Positions 9,342-16,155 of a stretch of DNA of 57,050 nucleotides are shown piece after piece; positions within the stretch are counted from its first letter, which is position 1; every line of letters begins with the position of its first letter. The notes below the pieces were generated by a model, which worked only from the letters and a program-made list of their open reading frames with translations, made no database searches and was not told the DNA's origin. Both the position numbers and the translations under genes were made by a program. Source of the DNA: Aldersonia kunmingensis (lineage in GTDB: Bacteria; Actinomycetota; Actinomycetes; Mycobacteriales; Mycobacteriaceae); the NCBI RefSeq assembly GCF_001646865.1, contig NZ_LRRB01000301.1:1-57050 (forward strand), in the 5' to 3' direction.

Positions 9342-9965
9342 GTGGCCGACTACACCCTGCCCGATCTCGATTACGACTACGGCGCTCTGGAGCCGCACAT
9401 CTCGGGTCAGATCAACGAGGTGCACCACTCCAAGCACCACGCAGCGTACGTCGCCGGCGTTAACACCGCCATCGAAAAGCTTGCTGCCGCACGGGAAGCG
9501 GACGATCACGCCGCGATCTTCCTGAACGAGAAGAACCTCGCGTTCCACCTCGGCGGCCACGTCAACCACTCGATCTGGTGGAAGAACCTGTCCCCCAACG
9601 GTGGCGACAAGCCGGAAGGCGACCTGGCCGCGGCCATCGACGACCAGTTCGGTTCGTTCGACAAGTTCCGCGCGCAGTTCACCGCTGCGGCAAACGGTCT
9701 GCAGGGCTCGGGCTGGGCGGTGTTCGGTTACGACACCCTCGGCAAGAAGCTGCTCACCTTCCAGCTCTACGACCAGCAGGCCAACGTGCCGCTCGGCATC
9801 ATCCCGCTGCTGCAGGTCGATATGTGGGAGCACGCCTTCTACCTGCAGTACAAGAACGTCAAGGCCGATTACGTGAAGGCGTTCTGGAACGTCGTCAACT
9901 GGGCCGACGTGCAGCAGCGCTTCGCTGCCGCCACGTCGCAGACCGGTGGCCTGATCTTCCCGTAG
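9342..9965 (+). CDS. sodA: Superoxide dismutase (Mn/Fe)
   Basis: The 207-residue enzyme converts superoxide to hydrogen peroxide and oxygen. Metal ligands are visible: His28 (NEVHHSKHH), His76 ([10 protein letters not shown]), and the Asp/His pair in [13 protein letters not shown]. Length equals that of mycobacterial SodA. The GTG start at 9342 is preceded by a GAAGGGAAAA ribosome-binding site, and the longer frame from 9222 has no match to SODs. There is no signal peptide; mycobacterial SodA is nonetheless exported by SecA2. A strong hairpin follows at 10006-10045. Metal specificity cannot be told from sequence alone. Confidence 0.96.
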   Translation: MADYTLPDLDYDYGALEPHISGQINEVHHSKHHAAYVAGVNTAIEKLAAAREADDHAAIFLNEKNLAFHLGGHVNHSIWWKNLSPNGGDKPEGDLAAAIDDQFGSFDKFRAQFTAAANGLQGSGWAVFGYDTLGKKLLTFQLYDQQANVPLGIIPLLQVDMWEHAFYLQYKNVKADYVKAFWNVVNWADVQQRFAAATSQTGGLIFP

Positions 9966-10005
9966 CACTCTCGGGGCATGCCCCGCGCTACATCAGCTTT
10001 TCCGC

Positions 10006-10045
10006 CTGTGCGCGGCCGACGAATCCAATCGTCGGCCGCGCACAG
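10006..10045 (+). terminator. Terminator hairpin after sodA
   Basis: A perfect 17-bp stem (10006-10022 and 10029-10045, left arm CTGTGCGCGGCCGACGA) with a 6-nt loop lies 40 bp after the sodA stop. There is no real T-run, as is usual in high-GC actinobacteria. Confidence 0.75.
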
Positions 10046-10217
10046 TCGTTTCACGACAATTGCGCACAGTCGCCTCCGGAGTGCTGGCACTCGGTCCATA
10101 TTGTGTGCCAGGCATTTCGTGCCGCATTCTGATCTTCCCGCTGGGCAGCGTGGCCGGTAACAGTGACCGGGATCACGCCGCGCGCAGCGCTTCCCGGCGG
10201 ACGGCTGAGGAGGCACG

Positions 10218-10760
10218 ATGCGTGAGGACGATTTCCACGCCAATGACTACATCGGGGTGTCTCCTTTTCACGCCGCCGGGACGCTGAGCGGCTTCGTCAT
10301 CTCCGGACGCTGGCCGAACACCACCAAGGAATGGGCCCAGCTGCTCGTTCTCGCTGTGCGAGTCGCCACACTTCCGGGCTTGCTTTCCACGTCAACGGTG
10401 TTCGGTGCACGCGAGGAATTGCCCGACGATCCGCAGCCAGGCACGGTCGGACTGGTCATGTCGGAGGGCACTGTGCTGGGCGATTCTGCGATCGAACCGG
10501 GCCGTTTCGCGCAGCATCAGCCGCACGCTCTGCTGGTTTTGCACCCGCCGTCGGAGACCCGTCCTTCGCTGCCGGAATGCACCGGAGCGGCGTCGGGATG
10601 CCTACTGCTGCCTGGTATTCCGCACCTCGGGCTCGACCACCGCGCGGCCTGGGTGGAGGCGGAGTCCGACGGCACCGTGACGTCCATCGTGAGCCGGGTC
10701 GGGGTGGACCCGATCAGCGATCCCGATACCGCGGTTTTGGCGATGCTGCTGGCCTCGTAA
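10218..10760 (+). CDS. Hypothetical protein (Rv3847-position)
   Basis: A 180-residue soluble protein preceded by a strong GAGGAGG ribosome-binding site, so ATG 10218 is well supported. It begins MREDDFHANDYIGVSPFHAAGTLSGFVISGRW. No known domain is recognised. It lies between sodA and a GDT1-type transporter, where M. tuberculosis has Rv3847 (a hypothetical of about the same size) followed by membrane protein Rv3848. The conserved position hints at a role linked to SodA or metal supply, but that is inference only. Confidence 0.7.
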   Translation: MREDDFHANDYIGVSPFHAAGTLSGFVISGRWPNTTKEWAQLLVLAVRVATLPGLLSTSTVFGAREELPDDPQPGTVGLVMSEGTVLGDSAIEPGRFAQHQPHALLVLHPPSETRPSLPECTGAASGCLLLPGIPHLGLDHRAAWVEAESDGTVTSIVSRVGVDPISDPDTAVLAMLLAS

Positions 10761-10841
10761 GGGTTCCCGAACTTTAGTCACAGTAGCTCCCAAACTTATT
10801 GTGCGCATTGGCAATTCGGAATCCTGGATGTTGTGTGACCT

Positions 10842-10858
10842 CATTACCGTGGGTAATG
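10842..10858. promoter_or_regulatory. Inverted repeat in the leader of the GDT1-type gene
   Basis: CATTACC-GTG-GGTAATG is a perfect 7-3-7 inverted repeat 45 bp before the start codon. It could be an operator or one stem of a structured leader. No regulator is identified. Confidence 0.45.
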
Positions 10859-10872
10859 TCGGCCAAGTCCCG

Positions 10873-10891
10873 TTAGGTATGCCTTACCAGG
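10873..10891. promoter_or_regulatory. DtxR-family-type box at the GDT1-type gene
   Basis: TTAGGTATGCCTTACCAGG matches the IdeR/DtxR consensus at 12 of 19 positions and overlaps the AGGAG ribosome-binding region just before ATG 10904. Because the gene encodes a predicted manganese transporter, the Mn-responsive MntR branch is a candidate; this is inference. Confidence 0.4.
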
Positions 10892-10903
10892 AGTCGTAAA
10901 ACC

Positions 10904-11647
10904 ATGCTTGCTGCCCTGCTACTGAGCTTCGGCGTGATCTTCATCGCCGAACTCGGTGACAAGTCGCAGCTCATGGCGATGACGTTCGCGCTGCGCTACC
11001 GCTGGTGGGTCGTGCTCGGCGCGATCACCGCGGCCACCACAGCCGTCCACCTGGTTTCGGTGGCCATCGGCTACTTCCTCGGCGCAGCCTTGCCGACCCA
11101 CGCGATCGGCATTGCCGCCGGCATCGCCTTCCTCGGTTTCGGCCTATGGACGCTGCGCGGCGATTCGCTCAGCGCCGACGAACAGACCAAGGCGACGCGC
11201 ACCAGCGCTCCCGCATTCTTCGCCGTCATGTCGGCATTCCTGCTCGCCGAGCTCGGCGACAAGACGATGCTCGCGACAGTGACCCTCGCCGCCGACCGGG
11301 ACTGGGTCGGCGTGTGGATCGGCTCCACGATCGGCATGGTTGCCGCCGACGCGCTCGCCATCGGCGTGGGTGCGCTACTCGGCAAGCACCTGCCCGAGCG
11401 AGTCATCGCGATGGTCGCGGGCGGCCTGTTCCTGCTCTTCGGTGGCGTGATGCTGGTTGATTCGTTCGCGTCCGAGGCTGCTCTGCCGCTGCAGATCGCG
11501 GGCGGGATCGGCGTTGCCGCTCTTGTCGGCGGATCGTGGCTCGCCATTCAGTCGCGGCGGGGGCTCTGGTTCGCGCTTCGCGCGAGGCGGGCTCGCGGCG
11601 ATGTCCAGGTTGCCGCACTGCCGAGCGACGAGACCAGCAACGTCTGA
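10904..11647 (+). CDS. TMEM165/GDT1 (UPF0016) family Mn2+/Ca2+ transporter
   Basis: The 247-residue membrane protein has the two family signatures in inverted-repeat halves: ELGDKS (Glu16-Ser21) and ELGDKT (Glu116-Thr121). Around them are about six hydrophobic spans. Family members exchange Mn2+ or Ca2+ for protons, and bacterial ones act as manganese exporters. The cytosolic C-terminal tail is basic (RRGLWFALRARRARG). An AGGAG site precedes the ATG. Two palindromic elements lie in the 144-bp leader. Proximity to sodA suggests joint handling of manganese and oxidative stress. Confidence 0.88.
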   Translation: MLAALLLSFGVIFIAELGDKSQLMAMTFALRYRWWVVLGAITAATTAVHLVSVAIGYFLGAALPTHAIGIAAGIAFLGFGLWTLRGDSLSADEQTKATRTSAPAFFAVMSAFLLAELGDKTMLATVTLAADRDWVGVWIGSTIGMVAADALAIGVGALLGKHLPERVIAMVAGGLFLLFGGVMLVDSFASEAALPLQIAGGIGVAALVGGSWLAIQSRRGLWFALRARRARGDVQVAALPSDETSNV

Positions 11648-11652
11648 CGCGG

Positions 11653-12393
11653 CTATCCCGCGAACTCGCCGTAGAGCGGCCCACCTCGGCGGACCATGTC
11701 CACGATCGGCTCCCGCAGCGCGCGCAGACCTTCGACGTCACCGACGGCGATCTTCGACGTCACCATCGAGCTGAGCGCCGCGGCCAGGGTCTGGCAGGCG
11801 AAGTGCTGCTCGGGTGTGCGCGCGTGCAGCACGTCCGCGATGAGGCCGACGAATCTTTCCTGCAGCTCGGCGCGCTGTGTGAGCGTTTCGCGCCCGGCGG
11901 CGTACACCTCGATCAGGAACATCCTGGCGTATGCGGGTTCGTCGGCGAGCGCGTCGAGATAGGCGCCGAGCAGCCGCTCGAGCCGGACGGGATCGACGGT
12001 CCCGGTATCTCCATCGCCGGCCAATCCGGTGCGGAAGATAACGGGATCGACGGTCCCGGTATCTCCATCGCCGGCCAATCCGGTGCGGAAGATGCGGTGC
12101 ATCACCTGCTCGACTGCGCGCGCGTACGCGGCCCGGAAGCAATCCTCCTTGGAGGAGAACTGCTGGTAAAACGTCTCCCGGGATACCTTGGCGCGGCGCA
12201 GCACGTCCGCGACAGCAGTCGCGGCGTAGCCCTTGTCGGCCATCGCCTCGGCCATCGCGAGCAGAATCCGCTCACGTTGGGAGTGCACCACCTCGTCACG
12301 GGACAGCCCGTGCCGCCCGCGGGGCAGCTTCACCGACACACTGGGTACGGCTCGTTTCGATCCAGCCGACACGGCTTCCTCCGAAGCAGTCAC
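11653..12393 (-). CDS. TetR family transcriptional regulator with internal tandem duplication
   Basis: The 246-residue regulator has an N-terminal HTH at about residues 40-86 (AMADKGYAATAVADVLRRAKVSRETFYQQFSSKE) typical of TetR proteins. Just after it, residues 101-118 (IFRTGLAGDGDTGTVDPV) are repeated exactly as residues 119-136. The duplication is in frame, so the protein is intact but 18 residues longer than its ancestor. It lies 33 bp downstream of an SDR gene and is probably co-transcribed; a good palindromic operator lies before that SDR. ATG start at 12393 is given; a shorter start within the first 40 residues is possible. Confidence 0.88.
   Translation of the reverse strand: MTASEEAVSAGSKRAVPSVSVKLPRGRHGLSRDEVVHSQRERILLAMAEAMADKGYAATAVADVLRRAKVSRETFYQQFSSKEDCFRAAYARAVEQVMHRIFRTGLAGDGDTGTVDPVIFRTGLAGDGDTGTVDPVRLERLLGAYLDALADEPAYARMFLIEVYAAGRETLTQRAELQERFVGLIADVLHARTPEQHFACQTLAAALSSMVTSKIAVGDVEGLRALREPIVDMVRRGGPLYGEFAG
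11987..12093. repeat. 54-bp perfect tandem duplication inside the TetR gene
   Basis: Positions 11987-12039 are repeated at 12041-12093 with period 54 and no mismatch over 53 bp. The copy boundary is in frame and adds 18 codons. Such exact identity implies a very recent duplication. Confidence 0.95.
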
Positions 12394-12426
12394 CCTTGTA
12401 GTTTCGCCCCTCGCCCGGGCGCCTGT

Positions 12427-13278
12427 TCAGGCGACCGGCTGTTCAGTGGTGAATGACGCCTTCTCGTCGCGCGCGATCTCAACCGCACGCGCCACCGACC
12501 CGCGCCTGCCGAGCTCCACAACCCGCTGCGCGATACCGCGCACGAGCAGCACTCCGGCTACCCAGGACGGCGAGACGACCTGGCGGTCGCGGCGCGCGAT
12601 CGCGCGCTCGAGTGCGTCGATGGCCGGCTGCAGTGGGGCCGGTCCGGAGAGCGGCTTGCCGCCGAGCGCCACCCGGGCGGCTTCGGTGCCGAACCCACGG
12701 CTGGTCATATCGGTGTCGAGTTCGGCGAAGTAGGCGATGCCCACCTTTGCGCCCGAGGGCCGCAACTCCTGACGCAGCGTCTTGCCGAGCGCCTGCACCG
12801 CCGCCTTCGACGCGCTGTAGGCACCGAGCAACGGGAGGTTGATCGCGGCCGCGAGGGATGAGGTGAGCAGCACGTATCCGTTTTCGTGGCTGAGATGCGG
12901 ACCCGCGGCTCGGATGCAGTAGAAGACGCCAAGCGTGTTCACCCGCATCGTCTGCTCGAACACCTCCGGGTCGCCCCCGACGAGCGCCAACTGCTTGGCA
13001 ATACCCGCATTGGCGACGAGTACGTCGAGCCCGCCGAGCTCGGCAACGAGGTCTTCCACCGCGGCGTCCACCTTCGCCCGGTCGCCCACGTCGCAGTAGC
13101 GCCACGGCGCATCGCCGCATTCGGCGGCAACCGCACCGAGCAATTCGGGCTCGATGCCGAGCAATGCGACCTTCGCCCCGCGAGCGTGAAGCTGTCGCGC
13201 CAGTGCGGCGCCGATCCCGCGAGCGGCGCCGGTGATCAGCACCCGGCGCCCGGTTAGGTCATTGGCCTTGCGTGTCAT
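12427..13278 (-). CDS. Short-chain dehydrogenase/reductase (SDR)
   Basis: The 283-residue classical SDR starts at ATG 13278 (MTRKANDLTGRRVLITG). The NAD(P)-binding motif is TGAARGIG, followed by VANAG and the catalytic LTSSLAAAI...YSASK. A 60-residue C-terminal extension (ARRDRQVVSPSWVAGVLLVRGIAQRV) resembles membrane-associating SDRs of mycobacterial lipid metabolism. Substrate unknown. It heads an operon with the downstream TetR regulator, and a palindrome at 13295-13318 overlaps its promoter. The longer frame from 13305 would start inside the operator, so I rejected it. Confidence 0.9.
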   Translation of the reverse strand: MTRKANDLTGRRVLITGAARGIGAALARQLHARGAKVALLGIEPELLGAVAAECGDAPWRYCDVGDRAKVDAAVEDLVAELGGLDVLVANAGIAKQLALVGGDPEVFEQTMRVNTLGVFYCIRAAGPHLSHENGYVLLTSSLAAAINLPLLGAYSASKAAVQALGKTLRQELRPSGAKVGIAYFAELDTDMTSRGFGTEAARVALGGKPLSGPAPLQPAIDALERAIARRDRQVVSPSWVAGVLLVRGIAQRVVELGRRGSVARAVEIARDEKASFTTEQPVA

Positions 13279-13294
13279 GAGTACCACCCTACCA

Positions 13295-13318
13295 TTTGCG
13301 AACACTTATGTTCACAAA
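13295..13318. promoter_or_regulatory. Putative TetR operator before the SDR-TetR operon
   Basis: TTTGCGAACA-CTTA-TGTTCACAAA is an imperfect inverted repeat with 9 of 10 paired positions. It ends 17 bp before the SDR start, an ideal place for repression by the TetR protein encoded in the same operon. It could also serve the rightward SDR gene at 13406. Confidence 0.6.
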
Positions 13319-13405
13319 CGGTCGCGGGCGGCCTTTAGTTCCCGCCTCGATAGGCTCTGTCCGTCAACCGGCGGCCGAGGGGTTGCCAGAAGAGGAGATG
13401 CAAAC

Positions 13406-14173
13406 GTGGAAATCTCGGGTTCCGCCGCAATCGTGACCGGCGCGGCCTCCGGCCTCGGCGCCGCGACCGCCAAGCGACTCGCCGATGCGGGTGCGACCGT
13501 TTTCGGTCTCGACCTGCAGCAGTCGATCGACAAGGCGGGCGACAACGTCCCGGCCGGCGTCACGCTGCTCGCCGCCGATGTGACCAGCAACGACGAGGTC
13601 AAGGCCGCGATCGACAAGATCGTCGAGTCGGGCGTTCCGCCGCGCATCGTGGTCAACTGCGCCGGAGTCGGCTGGGCCGGCCGCATCCTGTCCAAGAACG
13701 GCCCGCACGATCTCGAGCTGTTCCGCACGGTCATCACCATCAACCTGCTCGGCACCTTCAACGTCATGCGCCTTGCCGCCGACGCCATCCAGAAGACCGA
13801 GCCTGTGGACGCCTCCGGCCAGCGCGGCGTCATCATCAACACCGCCTCCGTCGCGGCGTTCGAGGGCCAGATCGGCCAGATCGCGTACTCGGCCTCGAAG
13901 GGCGGCGTGCACGGCATGACCATCCCGGCCGCGCGTGACCTCGCGCAGTTCGGCATCCGGGTCAACACCATCGCCCCCGGCATCGTTGACACCCCGATGC
14001 TCGCCGGTGTCACCGAGGAGTACCGCAAGGGCCTCGAGGCCGGTGTTCCGTTCCCGTCGCGGCTGTGCCGCCCGGACGAGTACGCGCAGCTGACCCAGAT
14101 GATCGTCGAGCACGACTACCTCAACGGCGAGACCATCCGCATGGATGGCGCGCTGCGCATGGCGCCGCGCTAA
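13406..14173 (+). CDS. SDR family, 3-hydroxyacyl-CoA dehydrogenase type-2-like
   Basis: The 255-residue enzyme starts at GTG 13406 after an AGAGGAGA site. It has TGAASGLG, NCAGVGWAGR, INTASVAAFEGQIGQIAYSASKGG (Ser-Tyr-Lys) and RVNTIAPGIVDTPMLAG. The INTASVAAFEGQ...AYSASKGG pattern and length are those of type-2 3-hydroxyacyl-CoA dehydrogenases (HSD17B10-like), which oxidise 3-hydroxyacyl-CoA in beta-oxidation or short-chain branched acyl metabolism. The ATG at 13398 is in another frame. It is divergent from the SDR-TetR operon and followed by a strong terminator. Confidence 0.88.
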   Translation: MEISGSAAIVTGAASGLGAATAKRLADAGATVFGLDLQQSIDKAGDNVPAGVTLLAADVTSNDEVKAAIDKIVESGVPPRIVVNCAGVGWAGRILSKNGPHDLELFRTVITINLLGTFNVMRLAADAIQKTEPVDASGQRGVIINTASVAAFEGQIGQIAYSASKGGVHGMTIPAARDLAQFGIRVNTIAPGIVDTPMLAGVTEEYRKGLEAGVPFPSRLCRPDEYAQLTQMIVEHDYLNGETIRMDGALRMAPR

Positions 14174-14188
14174 TTCGGCAGAGCTGAG

Positions 14189-14220
14189 ACCGCCCGGGCA
14201 CCTCGAGGTGTCCGGGCGGT
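14189..14220. terminator. Strong terminator hairpin
   Basis: A near-perfect stem (ACCGCCCGGGCACCT pairing with AGGTGTCCGGGCGGT, one G-T pair) with a 2-nt CG loop lies 16 bp after the SDR stop and before the convergent lipoprotein stop. It can serve both genes. Confidence 0.8.
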
Positions 14221-14250
14221 TCGCTTTGGGTCACGCGACGCTGGGCGCGG

Positions 14251-14790
14251 TCAGCTCATCTCGGCTTTGATCTTGTTGGCCAGGGCCAGTGCGGCGGCGT
14301 CGCTCTCTTCTGCCGAGCTCAGGTTCGCCACTTGCACGCTGACCACCCTGTCGTCGGCGGCGAACTCGACCGCACCGGTCATGTAGTAGCGCATTCCGTC
14401 GGGGGCCGGTCGGGTCTGTAGAGCTGGGTCCGGCTCGGGCAACGTGTTGTCCGGTGCGGTACCGGGATTGGAGATGTCGATGGACACCGACGTGTAGGTT
14501 TCGGGGTTCTCCCACGTGCAGCCCGGCAACTCCGGATCCGTCGATGTCGATTGCCCGGGCACAGTGGTCCCGATCAGCGGTGCCACGTCCTCGTCGGACA
14601 GCAACGCGCAGGCGTCGATGTCGGCCTCCGCCGATCCCGCCGTGGCGCCGGTCGTGCCACTGGCCGCCTGTTCCAGCGCACTCGCGTGGCTCTCCGCGCT
14701 GGACGTGTCGGAATCCGAATCCGATCCACAGGCAGCGAGCGCAAGACAGCTCGCGACGAGCACAAACGCGCCGAGGCCGGGACGGTTCAT
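14251..14790 (-). CDS. DUF3558 family lipoprotein
   Basis: The 179-residue product has a lipoprotein signal ending LALAAC with lipidated Cys21, then a Ser/Asp/Ala-rich linker, then a domain with DACALLSDEDVAPLIG, LPGCTWENPETYTSVSIDI and SVQVANLSSAEESDAAALALANKI. Two Cys residues of the domain can form a disulfide. This fits DUF3558, a common lipoprotein family of mycolate actinomycetes with no known activity. ATG 14790 is chosen because it starts directly with the signal peptide; the frame upstream is not signal-like. It is divergent from the methyltransferase gene (54 bp). Confidence 0.82.
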   Translation of the reverse strand: MNRPGLGAFVLVASCLALAACGSDSDSDTSSAESHASALEQAASGTTGATAGSAEADIDACALLSDEDVAPLIGTTVPGQSTSTDPELPGCTWENPETYTSVSIDISNPGTAPDNTLPEPDPALQTRPAPDGMRYYMTGAVEFAADDRVVSVQVANLSSAEESDAAALALANKIKAEMS

Positions 14791-14844
14791 GGGAAAAACT
14801 GTACGGCGGCCGCTGACCCGTCCGGCCCGGTTTAGGCTGATCCA

Positions 14845-15459
14845 GTGGCGCTCTACCGCACGCACGTCCTGCCGCGGCTGGTCAATCTGACCTGCGGCTC
14901 ATCGATGATCACGCCCCTGCGCGATCGCGTCTGCGCCGGTTTGCACGGCAACGTGGTCGAGATCGGGTTCGGCAGCGGCCTGAACGTGCCGCACTACCCG
15001 GCAGGCGTCGATTCGGTCACCGGAGTCGAGCCGGAAGACCTCGGCTGGAAACTGGCCCGTAAACGCTTGGACGCCACAACGATTCACGTGAAACGTGCGG
15101 GTTTGAACGGCGAATCGCTGCCGTTCGAGGACAACAGTTTCGACTCCGCGCTCGTCACGTTCACGCTCTGCACCATCCCCGATGTTGACGCCGCACTCCT
15201 CGAGGTGCAGCGCGTCCTGGTCCCCGGCGGCACGTTCACCTTCCTCGAACACGGCCTCGCGCCGGACGAGAGCGTCCAGCGCTGGCAGCATCGCCTCGAG
15301 CCGCTGCAGAAACTCGTCGCCGGCGGTTGCCACCTGACCCGTGACCCGCAGGACCTCGTCACCGCGGCAGGTTTCGCCATCACCGACGCCGAGCACTTCT
15401 ACCAAGACGGCGTGCCCAAGCCCTACGGCGCCGTGACCCTGGGGCGGGCCACCGCCTAG
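14845..15459 (+). CDS. Class I SAM-dependent methyltransferase (METTL7-like)
   Basis: The 204-residue protein starts at GTG 14845. It has the SAM-binding motif VVEIGFGSGLNVPHYP, the acidic GVEPED, ESLPFEDNSFDSALVTFTLC, and a REP-type VLVPGGTFTFLEHGLAPD. Family members close to this methylate small thiols or lipids; the substrate is not predictable. The 3' end overlaps the convergent DUF1275 gene by 4 bp. Confidence 0.86.
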   Translation: MALYRTHVLPRLVNLTCGSSMITPLRDRVCAGLHGNVVEIGFGSGLNVPHYPAGVDSVTGVEPEDLGWKLARKRLDATTIHVKRAGLNGESLPFEDNSFDSALVTFTLCTIPDVDAALLEVQRVLVPGGTFTFLEHGLAPDESVQRWQHRLEPLQKLVAGGCHLTRDPQDLVTAAGFAITDAEHFYQDGVPKPYGAVTLGRATA

Positions 15460-16136
15460 CTCGCTTGCCGATCTCGTCGCACCCGGTTGTCGACAAAGAT
15501 CAGGACCAGTGTCGCTCCCAGCAACCCGGCGGGTATCCACGCCGCGCGCTCGTGCCAAGCACTCGTCGCCACCGCACCGCCCACGGCGCCGATCGCGAAC
15601 GTGGTGACGATCGCGCCATACACCCGCACCGCAAACCACTGTTCATCATCGTGGTCGACCAGGGCGGCGTAGCCGGCTTCGGTGAGCCGCATCAGGTTTC
15701 CGGATGTGACGATCGCCAGATAGGCCAGGTCGCCGACCTGGCGAAACAGTCCGATCTGCATAGCGGCGACGAAGGCGATCGGAATGGTCGCGAAGGCATT
15801 GGGCACGGAATCCGGGACGAAACCCACGATGAACAGGACTATCGCCTGGAGCCAGATCGCCCATCGGACCGGATTCTCGTCCCATCGGTGCGCCCGCTCG
15901 CTCTTGATGTAGGCCGCGAACGCCACACCCGCGATGAACGCGAGGATCGGCCAGAGGTGCTGCGAGGCGGCGTGCCATTTCGACTCCGAGAGGTCGACGC
16001 CGAGCAGCACGACGTTGCCGGTCTGTGCGTTCGCGAACACCCCACCGCGCGCGATGTAGGTGTAGGCGTCCATGAAACCGCCGCACAGCGTGAGCAGTAC
16101 GGCGAAGCGCAATGACGTCGTGGTTTGCGTCGTCAT
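15456..16136 (-). CDS. YoaK-like DUF1275 membrane protein
   Basis: A 226-residue integral membrane protein. It starts LRFAVLLTLCGGFMDAYTYIARGGVFANAQTGNVVLLG, the family signature with GFMDA and QTGN, and repeats a similar pattern in LFRQVGDLAYLAIVTSGNLMRL. About six spans are visible. DUF1275 proteins have no settled role. It lies 19 bp downstream of the htpG stop on the same strand, so it may be read with htpG. Confidence 0.87.
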   Translation of the reverse strand: MTTQTTTSLRFAVLLTLCGGFMDAYTYIARGGVFANAQTGNVVLLGVDLSESKWHAASQHLWPILAFIAGVAFAAYIKSERAHRWDENPVRWAIWLQAIVLFIVGFVPDSVPNAFATIPIAFVAAMQIGLFRQVGDLAYLAIVTSGNLMRLTEAGYAALVDHDDEQWFAVRVYGAIVTTFAIGAVGGAVATSAWHERAAWIPAGLLGATLVLIFVDNRVRRDRQAS

Positions 16137-16155
16137 TGCGCCTCCGCGGAGTCGG

